Assembly: GCA_036867785.1 (NCBI GenBank)
Contig: CP145409.1
Coordinates: forward strand, 372,001 to 436,000
DNA length: 64,000 bases
Source: Plasmodiophora brassicae
Taxonomy: Eukaryota > Endomyxa: Phytomyxea > Phytomyxea > Plasmodiophorida
Reading direction: 5' to 3'
Below are positions 34,047 through 45,838 of this stretch, in pieces. The translations under genes were made by a program, and so were the position numbers. The notes under the pieces were generated by a model. The model saw only the letters and a list, made by a program, of their open reading frames with translations. It did no database searches and was not told the origin of the DNA. The first letter of the stretch is position 1. Each line of letters starts with the position of its first letter.

Positions 34047-34301
34047 GTCGCCGCTCGAGTCACGCGGCCACGCCGTCAGGGCCTTCGTCAATTTTTAGCA
34101 CCCGTCGTCGGCGAACCGCCTGCCCGAAACCCCGAATCCGGAACCGAATTAGCACTGTCGTTGCGGGCAACGGCCAACCGGCAGGCCGACACCCCGGCCA
34201 CGTTTTCCGCTGCCAAAATGACATGTCAGCCGCATGCAGCTGCATGACGGTCGCTTCCGGACGTCATTTGCCCAATTCGGGTCGGCATCGTCGGAGTCGG
34301 G

Positions 34302-35462
34302 ATGTCGGCCGCGGACCGTCACGTCGTGATCGTTGGCGGCGGCATCGTCGGGTCGTCGACTGCGTACTTCCTGACGCATTATCCGGGGGACGACGGCGGC
34401 CGTCCCGTGCGCGTGACGGTTGTGGAGGGATGCGCGCCAGCCTGTGGCGCGTCGGGTAAGGCGGGCGGGTTTCTTGCTCGGGACTGGTGCAGTGGGCCGC
34501 TGTCATCGCTGGCGCCTATGTCGTTCGATTTGCATGCAGAGCTGGCATCAAGGTATAATGGCGAAGTGCGCTGGGGGTACCGCCGAGTGGATACGTTTGG
34601 GGTCGACATCACGACTGCATCCAAACCTTCAGGTGCGTCATCTCGGCACTCGCAGCTCCCATGGCTCTCGGGATCTGCCGTCCGTGGTGTGCGGTCACTG
34701 GGCGACAAATCGGGCACAGCCCAATGCCACCCATACCTGCTGACGAAGTTTCTTCTTGACGAGGCGTGCCGATCGGGTGCGGCGGTCCGGGTTGGATCCC
34801 CCGTCATCGGTCTGAGTATGAACGACGACGACGGCACTCGGGTCGTCGCGCTGGGGAACGGGGATCATATCCAGGCGACCGACGTCGTGATCGCCTCGGG
34901 ACCTTGGTCCTTCCAGGCTGAATCGTGGTTGCCTGATGGCGTGTTTCCATCTGGGATGACGAGTCAACGCGCTCATTCGGTTGCCATGAAACCGATCGAA
35001 GCCGTCCCTGAGCAGGTCCTGTTTACGAGTATTCGTGACGGGCGCCGAACGTACGACCCTGAGTTCTACCCAAGACCTGATGGCGACGTCTACGTCTGTG
35101 GGTTTTCAGACGACGCGGACTTGCCCCATGATCCTGCGCATGTGGAACCCGATCTTGCAAAGTGTGACGATCTGGTACGTCTGGCAAGAGCCGTGTCCCC
35201 CGTTCTGCATGACGTCGACGCTCGCATTCGGCAAGCGTGCTATCTTCCACTGTCGCCTGATGGCTGGCCGATTATCGGGCGCATTGCCGACGGTGTCTAC
35301 GTAGCGACCGGGCATTCGTGCTGGGGCATTTTGAATGGACCTGGCACAGGCCTGGTTATGGCTGAGATCATCCTGGAAGGACGGGCCAGAAGCGCAGACG
35401 TCAGAGGACTCGACCCCAACAGGTTCCACAAAGCTAAGAAGCGTCGATCCCAATCAAAATAG
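34302..35462 (+). CDS. FAD-dependent oxidoreductase, DAO superfamily, TDA3-like
   Basis: This is an intronless 386-residue protein. The Rossmann FAD-binding motif is at the N-terminus: VVIVGGGIVGSSTAYFLTHY. It is followed by CGASGKAGGFLARDWCSGPL, typical of the yeast TDA3 group (ASGKAGGLLA.DW). Near the C-terminus YLPLSPDGWPIIGRIADGVY and ATGHSCWGILNGPGTG form the usual GD-x-x-P-x-x-G and FAD-closing segments of this superfamily. TDA3 affects endosomal protein sorting in yeast; its substrate is not known. The C-terminus is basic (KAKKRRSQSK). Confidence 0.85.
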   Translation: MSAADRHVVIVGGGIVGSSTAYFLTHYPGDDGGRPVRVTVVEGCAPACGASGKAGGFLARDWCSGPLSSLAPMSFDLHAELASRYNGEVRWGYRRVDTFGVDITTASKPSGASSRHSQLPWLSGSAVRGVRSLGDKSGTAQCHPYLLTKFLLDEACRSGAAVRVGSPVIGLSMNDDDGTRVVALGNGDHIQATDVVIASGPWSFQAESWLPDGVFPSGMTSQRAHSVAMKPIEAVPEQVLFTSIRDGRRTYDPEFYPRPDGDVYVCGFSDDADLPHDPAHVEPDLAKCDDLVRLARAVSPVLHDVDARIRQACYLPLSPDGWPIIGRIADGVYVATGHSCWGILNGPGTGLVMAEIILEGRARSADVRGLDPNRFHKAKKRRSQSK

Positions 35463-35586
35463 ATCGTGCATTCGGTTCTTGTTTCAGGATACCCTCCATC
35501 CGCTATGGGCCACGTCCGTTAGGACGAGCCTGTCGTACGGTCGGTGCCCGTATTAAAGTATGCCCATGTAGGTAGGTGGGCAGTCC

Positions 35587-38500
35587 ATGGAGGAAGCTTT
35601 ACTATTGCCTGGGCGGGTGACCCATGGCCCTGTCGACGATCAGCCTTTGCGGCAAGTGGACGCCGAGGAAATCAAGTTCATTCCCCTCGACATCGCCAAG
35701 CAACAAGTTCGCGAGGCACTGCAATTCGCTCAGCGTCAGAAGCAGCGACATCTCGACGTCATCGAACGCATCGAGGGGCAGTACGCAGCGCTGCAAGCGC
35801 AAACGAAGACGAACTTCGACCAGTACGTGGCCAAGCTGGTCGATGACCACAAGGCCAAACTACGCGTCCAGCAAACTCTTCTTGAGGCTCTCAAGGAGAA
35901 GAACCTCGAAACGCGTCTGGCATTACAAGATCGCATCCAAGCGGGTGAAGACGCCCTGGTCGAGATGACAAAGCGTCACGCAGAGCGCGTTTCCCAGTAT
36001 GAGGACGAGCTCGCTCGAATCAAAGCCCAGCTCTGCGGCGAACGAGATGTCGCCCTTCGCGCTGCTGATGAGCGGTCACGTCTGGAAATCGCTGAAGCTC
36101 GACGAGAACTTGGACGCTGCGAGCAACGATTCGCCTTCCAACAAAACCGGCTTCGCGAGGCAGTCGAAGAGACCGTCAAGACGCTGCTAGAGACCATTGT
36201 ACAACGAGTCGACCTTGACACTACCAGAACCGAATTCCGGGGGTTCGAGTACGAGCGCTACCGTCTGCTCAACGAGATCGCCGCGTTGAGAGACGGCCGA
36301 GCTCCGGTCGTACTCCCCCCGTCATCACCAGACGAGACTATCAGGGAGATGTCTCGACTCCAAGCCTATACCACAGAGCAGGCACGGGTCATTGAAGGCC
36401 TCCGCATTGATATTGCGCTCCTTCGACAGCAGGCCAACGCCTCCCAGAGGGTGTCGCCCAGTCCGGCGCCTGCTGCCGTGCAATCAGCTGAACCAACGGC
36501 GTCGAACAGTTTCCAGGTTGCGAATCGAATCGCAATGATTTCCAGTGAAATCGAAGTTCTGTCAACCCGTCGGCATGACCTGAAGCAGACCCTGAAGGAA
36601 TGGGAGGCCAAGTTCGTCAGTAAGAAAGGGCGCAAACCGAAGCGAAGCGAAGTGCTGAACAGCAATGTTGGCCCTGATGCACTGGAGCTCGATGCCTTGA
36701 AAGTTAAGCTGGAAGATCTCGAGACGAGCCTCGCAGAAGCCCAATCTCAACCAGCTGCGGCTCCTTCAGAACCTGCTGCGTTTGCGGCCTCCACTCCTGC
36801 TGAACGTGCTACTGCTCTTGCAACCGTTGCACCTGCACCATCTGTCGTGTTCGTCGACAAACCTAGCGAACTAGACCGGTCCACCATTGCACAACTGCAA
36901 CAAGACCTCGATGCTGCTCGTAAGAGGGTCAAGGACCTGGAAGCGACACGCGAGAAAATTGTCGAGATTCGTGAGGTGATGGTGCCAACGCCAACGCCGA
37001 CGGCAACGCCACCTGGTGCAACTTCAGCACCTAATCCTACCCAGTCGCTGTCACCCGAAAACCCAGCGCTTCAGACTCGTATTGCCGAACTGGAGAGCTC
37101 CATCGCCCAGCTGTCGAGGAACGCGGAACGCGATGCAGCCGAAGCGAAGAAGGTCGAGCAAGGGCTTCGCGCCGAGCTGGAAATGAACAGATCCGCGCTG
37201 GCTAAGGCGCACGCCATGCAGACTTCTCTGTCGGGGACATCTGACCAGGTCAAGGCCCTGCAGGAGGCGTTAAGCCGCGAAATGCAGGCGAAAGCGTCTG
37301 CTGTTGCGGAATGGGAGGCCAAAGCCGCCGATCTGCAGAAATCGTTGCAGGCGGCTGGTGAACGCGAGGAGGCGCTCCACAAAGTGATGGACGAGCAGAT
37401 TCGCGCACTGCAGACGAAGAGCGGCGAGTCGGAAAAGAAAATCATGGACGACATGCGGAAAGCCATGCAGAAGGAGTCCGAACAGCAGGCTACCAAGGGG
37501 AAGGAAGCTATCAAGGCGATGGAGAAACGCGTCGAGGAGGCCAAAGCCGCTGCTGACGCCAAGGCGGCCGAGCTTGAAACCGTCATTGCCAGCAAGACGG
37601 CAGAAATTGAACGACTCATGAAGGAGATGGGGGACGCCGAACGGGCCCAGAAGGAATTGCAATCTAGTGGAGCAGCCACGATCGAGAAGTTGCAACAGGA
37701 AATGGAGGCACTCAAGGCAGACGCATCGGAACGGGTCAAGAAGGCGGAGGCAATCGAAACCGACTGTCTCAGACGAGTCGTCGAAGCGGAAGAAGGGTTC
37801 CGAAAGGAAAGCATCTTGCGGAAGAAGCTTCAGTTCGAAATCGAGGATATGAAGGGCGCGATCCGGGTTTACTGCCGGAGTCGGCCGCTGTCATCGTCTG
37901 AGAGAGAACGCGGCGATCGAGAATGTGTGCGGTTTCCTGATCAGTTCACGGCGCTGCTCGAGAGTGAGAGCAGGTCAACCCGCGGGGGCAAAGTTGAGAA
38001 GAGGTTCGACCGTGCATCCACTACGTTGACATGCTTTAACCGTCGCATAGGTATGAATTCGACCAAGTGTTCTCACCGGCGACGAATGGGAGCCAGGACG
38101 GGATCTTCGCCGAGACAAGGGGATTGGTCAACTTTGCGATTGATGGGTACAACGTTTGCATATTCGCATACGGGCAGACAGGATCAGGTATGATACGATG
38201 CCGGTGGCCTTTTGCTGTTCATCAGTTGACCGCGTTCGTTGGCTTGATAGGTAAAACCTTTACGATGGCGGGCACCAAAGATGCTCCTGGTTTGAAACCG
38301 AGGTTCGTAAACGAAATCTTCGACATCATTCGTCGGACGTCGAAGCAGTACGAATATAGCGTTCGGGCATACATGCTAGAGGTATGCCTATGCGGTTTCT
38401 CAAACAGGCATTGTTACTGATTCTCGGCGTCAGATATACCTGGACGAACTACAGGACCTCTTCTGGTACATTCCTACAACCGTGTGCTTTTCCGCCTTGA

Positions 38501-39500
38501 CTGAGCGTTCGCCACTTCAGGAAAGCAGAGACAAAGGATTGGAAGAAACTGCAAGCACAGAACCAGGCACCCACCTTGAAAGTCCAGAAGAACGCCAAGA
38601 ACATCGTTGTCATAACAGGGGCCGTTGAGAGGGAGTTTACGTCGGCCGACGCCTTGCTGGATTTCGTCACCGTTGCCGAGAGCAACCGAGTCGTAGGGTC
38701 AACGGCCATGAACGCAGAGTCGTCCAGGTCCCATCTGATCTTTGGGATCTTTATTGAACGCACCGATAAGGCACCCCCGACCATGGAGTATTTATCGCCA
38801 TTCCGGAACCTTACCCGGTCTTCAGGTGAATGGGAAGAAGTTTTTCGGCAAGCTTAGCTTGGTCGACTTGGCGGGCAGCGAGAGCGTTAAGAAGACCGGC
38901 GCAACGAAGCAGCGACTGAAGGAAGCCATGTCGATCAACAAAAGTCTGAGTTGCTTAGGCAACGGTAACCAAATGTGGTATGGGCGAGAAACGCCACGCG
39001 CACTGACAGGAATACGTATTCAGTGATCAACAAGCTGAGCAAATGCGAGAAGTTCATTCCATATCGGGACAACATTCTGACAAAGGTCGTCAACGGGTGC
39101 CTTGGTGTACCCCCATATTCCCGCGTTGATCACGTGCGAGCAGGTGATGGAAGACTCACTGGGAAACAACGCGAAAACGCTCATGTTCGTGAACATATCC
39201 CCGTCCGAGTACAACTACGATGAAAGCGTCGGCTCGCTTACGTACGCATCGCTCGTCAAGACCATCGTGAATTCCGCATCAGTCGAAGTCGAAACGAAGG
39301 AGATGGCGCGGCTCAAAGCCGAAATCAAGTCGCTCAAAGCCAAGCTCGGCGAGCAGGCCGTCGAAGAGAAGGAGGACGACGCACCGCCACCCGATGCCGA
39401 ACCACCGCCCGCGTCCACTGACGCCGACAACGAGGCCGCACAGGCCGCCCTCGACGCCGCCGAAACCGGTGATGACGCCCAGGAAGCGCCACCTGTATAA
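35587..39500 (+). CDS. Kinesin-14, C-terminal minus-end-directed motor
   Basis: Eight exons were traced, with introns at 38004-38050, 38188-38250, 38382-38433, 38466-38520, 38771-38825, 38965-39023 and 39086-39143; all phases fit. Residues 1 to about 755 are mostly coiled coil with two Ala/Pro/Ser/Thr breaks. The motor follows the kinesin-14 neck ([17 protein letters not shown]). Joined motor motifs are [11 protein letters not shown], the P-loop [13 protein letters not shown], switch [15 protein letters not shown], switch [22 protein letters not shown] and [15 protein letters not shown] short coiled coil and an acidic Pro-rich tail ([16 protein letters not shown]) follow. The intron at 38771-38825 uses a GC donor, which is needed to give [17 protein letters not shown]. 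The neck resembles KCBP, but no MyTH4/FERM or calmodulin-binding tail is seen. Confidence 0.94.
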
Positions 39501-39768
39501 ACACGGTAGGACACTCACACCGTTGGTGGGCCACGAACTTGTGCCTGCCCCCGTCGTATCGGACGTAACAACAGCGGCTCTCCACAAGGCAGACGTGACG
39601 CGCGACCTGTATTAGACGCCGTCAGGCATGGTTGGCCAGCGACTACGTACTAATGTGGCCTGATGGGCGGCGGCGGCGAAGTTCCGCAGTGGTGCCCCAC
39701 AGGGTAGCTGCGGCAGAGGAGCCGACGCGGGTGTCGTCCCGCAGGCGGGGGCGGGCGGGCGCGCGGCG

Positions 39769-42700
39769 ATGGCGAAATTATGGCGGTCGGTCAGGGCGAT
39801 CAGTACACCACGGCCGGGGCCGACGCTGGCCGAGTGCCATGCGCGTCTGACCCGGATCACGGGTGTGCCCGGCAGGTGCCCGCTGCCCGCCAACCTGCAG
39901 GCCGACCTGGGCAACGTCGTCCATCGCCTGCCCGAGCTCCTGCCCGACGTGCGAACCCATGCCGATGTGAACACGCTGCCCTACGTTGCCAAGTGTCTGA
40001 TCCAGATGTCGTCGAAAGGGTTGCTCGGTACGACCGCACCGGCAGCGGCTCTGTCTCGTTCCCCGCTGACAGGTCAGGGCAGACGACGCCAAGGTGGCGC
40101 CGCTGCTACGGGACATGCTGGCTCAGGTCGGCGAACGGGTCTACATGTTAGGCGGCCGGCAGCTGGCTGTGCTGGCCAACGCGTTCGTGAAGACGAAAGA
40201 CGGAGGCGAGCGTGCATTCCTGCAGCGACTCGTCGATCGCGTCGTCGAACTCGACGACCGTGTCGATAGTCGCGATTTGGTGACCGTGTTCTGGGCCTGC
40301 GCACGCGCACGGCATCACGACGACCGCCTCGTCGACATTGTCGCGCGTCGCGTACTGTCGCGGGCGGCGACGTTCGCCCCATCTGATCTGTGCCTCGTTG
40401 CGCACGGGTCTGTGCAACTCGGCGCTCGTCGTGACGACACGTTCCGCGTCATTGCCGATCACGTCATCGCTCGGTCCAACGCGCTTGCGCCGGTCAACGT
40501 GTCGCAGGTCCTCGCTGCGTTCGCGACCACGACGGTCGCGAACAAGCTGCTGTTCGACACGATGGCCGTGCGGGTCATCAGCGACATCCACCGGTACACG
40601 CCCCGCGACCTGTGCACGGTCGCGTCCGCGTTCGTGACGGCGCAGGTGCACCACGACAGCCTGATGCATGTCATGGCCCGACACGCGAAGGCCATGATGT
40701 ACAAGTTCCCTGCCCTGTCGTTGTCGCGCCTGTCGTGGACGTTCGCGAAACAAGGTCGCTACGACGCGGGCCTGTTCGACGCTATCGCGCAACGGTCGCT
40801 GGCCGTCATCGACACGTTTGGCGCTCAAGATGTCGCCAACATGTCCTGGGCATTCGCCGTCTTCAAAGTCAGGAACGCTTCACTTTTCGACGCGCTCGCC
40901 AGGCGCGCGATCGCGATCGCGGATTCGTTCACGTCGCAGGGCATCGGCAACACCGCATGGGCGTTCGCCACCGTCGAGCATCCACATGTCGCGCTATTCG
41001 ACGCCCTGGCACACCAGACCGCCACGAGGATTATCAGCTTCAGTGCCCCGCAAGACCTCGCCATGGCCGCCTGGGCATTCGCCAAGTTTGCCACCGTCGA
41101 CAACGGTCTCTGCAACGCTGTCGCACGACGCGCCATTGAACTCATCGACCGATTCGACTCGACGTGGACCGCCACGATGGCCTGGTCATACGCGACGCTC
41201 GGCGTCGTCAACGCCGAGCTGATGGAGGCGCTTGCGCAGCGTACGCTCAAGACGATCGACGCGTTCGATTGCCAGGCAATCGGGAACGCCGCCTGGGCGT
41301 TCTCCAAGCTGCACGTGAGGAATGCCGACCTGTTCGACGCGCTTGGGCGCCGAGCCCTGACCGTCATGGACGCCATGATCGCCCAGCACGTCAGCAACGT
41401 ATCGTGGGCGTTTGCCACCGCGAACATCGGCAACCGCGACCTATTCGATGCGCTTGCGCGCCGAGCCATCACGCTGGTCGACACGTTCGTCGCCCAAGAG
41501 ATCGCCAACACGGCGTGGGCGTTCGCTCGCAACCAGGTCGACAATGACGATCTGTTCGGGGCGCTCGGCCGGCGTGCCTGCCAGATCATCGACGCGTTCG
41601 ACTGCCAGCACGTCAGCAACACGGCCTGGGCGTTTGCGACGTTACGGGTCGACAACGCCGTCCTGTTCGAGAAGCTGGCGAGCCGGGCCATCGCCGTTGT
41701 CGATCGGCTGAGCAGCCAGCAGACGAGCAATCTGGCATGGGCGTTCGCGCGCGCTAACTGGACACCTCACGCCAACCTGTTCGAGGCGCTCGCCCGCCAT
41801 GCTGTCGCGACGATCGGCACGTTCGGCGCGCAGGCCGTCAGCAACACCGCCTGGGCGTTCGCGACGTTGCGCGTCCAGGACGAGGACCTGTTCGAGCACC
41901 TGGCAAGGCGGGCCGTCGACGTCGTTGAGGCGTTCAACCCGCAGGCGGTCAGTACGACGGCATGGGCGTTCGCGACTCTGGACGTCGCCCATGCCGACCT
42001 GTTCGATGCGCTCGGGCGGCGTGCACTTCAGCTGGCCGATGGGTTCGAGGCGCAGGCTATCAGCAACACGGCGTGGGCGTTCGCCAAGTTGCAGGTCGCG
42101 AATCGCGACCTGCTGGGCGCACTGGCCAGACGTACCATGGTGAAGATTGGCGACTTTGGGTCCCAGGAAACATGCAACGTCGCCTGGGCGTTGGCGACGG
42201 TGGGCGTCGTGGAGGCTGATGTCATGCGCGCCCTGGCGGAACGTGCGATTGCACTCAGCGACACGTTCGACGCGCAAGACGTGTCCAACATGGTCTGGGC
42301 GTTCGCGACGTCGGGCGTCGGCAACGCCGACCTGTTCAGCGCGATGGCACGTCGTGCAGTAGCGTGCATCGACCGGTTCGGCGCGCAGGCGATCAGCAAT
42401 ACGGCCTGGGGGTTCGCTAAGGTCAAGATCGAGAACCGGGACCTGATGCGTGTCATCGGCGCCCGAGCCCTGGACGTCATGGAGTCGTTCAGCGCTCAGG
42501 ACGTTTCGCTGACGGCCTGGGCGTTTGCCGTGTGGGGCATGCCAGACGACGACCTGTTCGATGCGCTTGCGCGTCGCGCCCTTGATGTGGTCGGCACGTT
42601 CACGATGCAGGGTGTATCGACAACGACATGGGCCTACACGAAGCTGGGCATCAACCACACGGCCCTGTTCGCCGCTCTGCAGCGCCAGGCGGCCAGTCTC

Positions 42701-42772
42701 GCGGAAAGCGAACATTCGTCCCGTCATGACGCAAGCCATAGTGCCAATGTAATAACACCTACAACAGCGTAA
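39769..42772 (+). CDS. Octotricopeptide-like (Tbc2-type) repeat protein
   Basis: The N-terminal exon is MAKLWRSVRAISTPRPGPTL then LPYVAKCLIQMSSKG, probably a mitochondrial or plastid targeting region. A short intron near 40030-40090 leads into a long array. About 17 well-kept and 5-6 degenerate 38-residue repeats follow, with consensus around 'VSNTAWAFATLxVxNxDLFD' and 'ALARRAIxxxDxFxAQ'. This architecture is that of octotricopeptide/FASTK-like helical repeats, as in algal Tbc2 and related organelle RNA-binding factors. I see no RAP domain at the C-terminus, which ends in a short Ser/His-rich tail. It probably binds an organellar transcript. The repeats are strikingly uniform for a family where they usually drift. 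Confidence 0.78.
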
Positions 42773-43412
42773 TAAGAATATAGATCACTGATTCGCACAT
42801 CGCAACGTCGGTCGTAGAATGGGGCTCCCCTTGGCGTCAGTACGGCCGCTTCGTTGACAGCGTACATTCAGACATGTTGCGTTTACCTATACGATTTCGT
42901 TGCAGATTACACCTAATCATCGTTGTCGTCTATACCATTGTCGGGTGGCGCTCCTGCCCTCCTGTTTCAATCCCAGCGCCTGTTTACTTCCTGCGTGTCC
43001 CCTCGTGGACCGGCCTCGTATCCTGTTCTGCAACTAAGCGCCCCTGGTTGGACTCGTCGGCCTGGTTCCGGGGATGGGAATTGTGATACGCTGGATGACC
43101 TGGCGCTATCGCCACCAACCGCTTCGCCAACACTGAGCCGCACCAGTCTCGCATCACCTACTACTGTTGTATCATTGTGCTCGATATGTGAAGCGCTCGC
43201 TGCCTGCGACGAAAGTATCCTGAAGGCAGTCTTCTAAAAGAAAGTCGACGCCGGTCTAGGCGGCCTTGGCCGGGCAATCATCGGAAAGCGCACGAATGCA
43301 ACCTAATGCTCGGCAAACGATAGCGACAGGCGGCCAGTCTCGCGGATGATGAGCGTACCGCTCGTCACTAGACATGGTATTAGCCCCACGATAGTAGTGC
43401 GAGAACAGCTGA
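42773..43412. other. Intergenic region between convergent genes
   Basis: About 640 bases separate the ends of the octotricopeptide-like gene and the PPR gene. Short open frames exist on both strands (for example 42923-43237), but none shows a domain, good start context or consistent codon bias. Nothing else is seen. Confidence 0.4.
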
Positions 43413-43611
43413 CTATTCTGCACAGACAGTAGATTGCACAGTCGAGTCAAATGCTCTGTAATGGCCAATGCGTTTCAGTCTGCTGCATCTCGAATGAACA
43501 GCGACAAAGGCCTGCACGATGGAGCACAGGGCTTGCAAGCTTCGAGTCGATGCCGAGTCGGTTACGAGGTCGGTCAGCACCCGCATGGCGGTTCGTAACT
43601 TGCAATGCCTG

Positions 43612-45591
43612 TCATTGAAGCGCGCGCACGGCTTCAGCATGGCAGACTCGCTGAGCGTCACTGCTGGATACATTCGTTGCCAGCGAACACCGAGATAGCT
43701 TGACGTGTTGCAGCAGCGCAGAGCGACCGGGTCCAGTCGCATCGTTGGCGGACGCGGCAATGCCACAGGGTCGGCAACATCCAAACGCAGAAGTAAACGC
43801 GCTAGCCAGAACGTTATTCGTTTCCAGCAGGTTCTTGCGGACAGCATATTCATGAAGCCTGTTGATGGCATCGACGTTTTGAACACGACTGCAAGCGGCT
43901 ATGAGGACAGAAAGCAGTCGAGGGTCCACGTCAGGGACACATTTCACCAGCTGTTCAAACACATCGAGCGCTTCGACGACGGCATCCGACTTCGAGAAAG
44001 AAGCGACCAGATTGGCATACTCGGCTGCAGTCGGATGAAGGCTGTTTCGTTTCAGTTCCGACCACATATCAAGAGCTTGAGGGACCATTCCATTAGTCGC
44101 GTACGCGCCAATTAGCGCGATAAAGCTGGACGGTTCGGAACATCGACCTTGCACCGAACGGAACAAATCCTCGGCCGTATCGAGACGGTTGCACTGTCCA
44201 TATGACGTAATGAACGCACCGAGGACAAAAGCATCGTGCAGGAGTGGAAGGTCGGAGTCGGCAAACCGATGAAGGCGCACAAGAGAATCCAGCTGGCGGT
44301 CTCTCCCGCAAGCGGCCACCAGGCAGGCCAACACTGCAGGGTCGACCCTGACGTTCCGTTGTTGAATCTGGTCAAACATGTCCATCGCTTCTGCAACACG
44401 ATCACCCTTGGCGAAAACGCACAGCATGTTGCAGAGCATCTCGATGGGCAATTCCTGGGATCCCGTACGTTTCGCTTCCTCGAAGATGTTGACAGCGGCG
44501 AAGGTATCGCCGTTGTTACTGTAAGCAGCTATCATCGTATTGTAGGTGGACACATGCGGCGACGTGCACTTTCGAAACAGTTGCTGAGCCAGGTCAAGGC
44601 GGCAGCACCGGGCGAAGCCGGAAATGAACGCGTTGACGACAAAGGCGTCTTGGAGCAAAGCTGGTTCGGTATTACACGCGTAGGCGTACAGCGTCTGGAC
44701 GGCTTGTAGGGCGGAACAACTGCCACAAGCCGCAACAAGGCTGGTGAACACTTGCGGAACGAGCGACGTGCCACGTGCGACCATTGTCTGAAACACGGCC
44801 ATGGCCTGCTCGATACGGCCGGCCTTGGCCAGGGCACCGATAATCACGCCGAACAGCTGCTGGGCAGGCGGCATCCCAATAGAGTCCAGCAGTCGTATCA
44901 TCGCAATTGCATCGTCGAATCGACCTTGCGATAGCAACGCTTTCGCAAGGTTGGCGTAGAGCGGGTGGTTGCGGTAGGGCGGGAGTTGACCCGACGATAT
45001 GAGATCAGCGAGGCGTTTAGCTGTGTCAGCTGCACGTGCGCTTTGCGCCTCAGCACAGCACGCCGCGAACACTGACAACAGCACCTCCGTCATGTGGAGC
45101 CGGTGCTCGATGGCGTCCTGCACAAGCGCGAGCGCGGATTCGGGTTGCTGACAGGCCCTGCAGATCCCCGCCAGGCTGCAGATGACGTTATGGGTGCGAG
45201 GCCCCACCTGACGATACAGGTCCAGGGCATCGCGCAACAACGGAGGGTCGGCCTGTCGGCACGCGCCGAGATACAGGCAGAACAGCGTCTCGTTAACAGA
45301 AACGCCCTGGTCGAACGCGGCACGCATCACGTCTGGCGCTTTCGAAGGCAGCGTCCGCTGACAGAATTGCAGCATTCGCGTGAAGAACGGCGCCCGGGGC
45401 GCCAGCCGGCAGTCGACCACGTGGCGGAACACGGCCCAGCCACGCTCCGCGTCGGCATCGCGCTGCAGGATATGGACCGCATGCGACACCGACGGCCTCC
45501 GGAAGAAATCGCCGACATCGGCGTTCGAGTCGGCCGAGGACGCGCGGCCCCTGCCGGGCAGGCGCGCTGCATGCCCCCGGACCCGCCGCAT
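43612..45591 (-). CDS. Pentatricopeptide repeat (PPR) protein
   Basis: This is a helical-repeat RNA-binding protein, presumably organellar. Tandem ~35-residue repeats are plain: YANLAKALLSQGRFDDAIAM, GVIIGALAKAGRIEQAMAVF, NAFISGFARCCRLDLAQQLF, NTMIAAYSNNGDTFAAVNIF and IALIGAYATNGMVPQALDMW. About 14-15 repeats span most of the frame. The first in-frame ATG is 45591, but the open frame runs to 45672 and an overlapping frame from about 45727 (MSALLQLPDAGFEKRAALLC) could be the true N-terminus joined by an intron. The last ~60 codons look poor and the real end may differ. No DYW or SMR tail is seen. Confidence 0.87.
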   Translation of the reverse strand: MRRVRGHAARLPGRGRASSADSNADVGDFFRRPSVSHAVHILQRDADAERGWAVFRHVVDCRLAPRAPFFTRMLQFCQRTLPSKAPDVMRAAFDQGVSVNETLFCLYLGACRQADPPLLRDALDLYRQVGPRTHNVICSLAGICRACQQPESALALVQDAIEHRLHMTEVLLSVFAACCAEAQSARAADTAKRLADLISSGQLPPYRNHPLYANLAKALLSQGRFDDAIAMIRLLDSIGMPPAQQLFGVIIGALAKAGRIEQAMAVFQTMVARGTSLVPQVFTSLVAACGSCSALQAVQTLYAYACNTEPALLQDAFVVNAFISGFARCCRLDLAQQLFRKCTSPHVSTYNTMIAAYSNNGDTFAAVNIFEEAKRTGSQELPIEMLCNMLCVFAKGDRVAEAMDMFDQIQQRNVRVDPAVLACLVAACGRDRQLDSLVRLHRFADSDLPLLHDAFVLGAFITSYGQCNRLDTAEDLFRSVQGRCSEPSSFIALIGAYATNGMVPQALDMWSELKRNSLHPTAAEYANLVASFSKSDAVVEALDVFEQLVKCVPDVDPRLLSVLIAACSRVQNVDAINRLHEYAVRKNLLETNNVLASAFTSAFGCCRPCGIAASANDATGPGRSALLQHVKLSRCSLATNVSSSDAQRVCHAEAVRALQ

Positions 45592-45838
45592 GCGACTGAA
45601 CGACGCGCGCGCAAAGTCCGGCCCGCAACGGCGCTCGCGACCCGGGGCAGCAGTCGCCAGTCGGCACTGCACAGCAGAGCCGCGCGCTTTTCAAAGCCCG
45701 CGTCTGGCAGCTGCAACAGGGCGGACATCGTCATCCGCCGGAAGGGCGACGGGTGGATTTTGGGGGCAATCTCGTGTGAGAGGCCACGCGCGGTGGGACG
45801 GCGTTTCCCGCAGTGGCGCGCGCAATCGCAGCAGGACG

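Noticed and set aside
37071-37814. 247-codon minus-strand open frame rich in Ser and Ala inside the kinesin coiled coil
   Set aside because: It is the antisense of a Lys/Glu/Ala coiled coil, which typically leaves such a frame open.
41642-42739. 365-codon minus-strand open frame inside the octotricopeptide-like gene
   Set aside because: It is a repeat-driven shadow of the coding strand.
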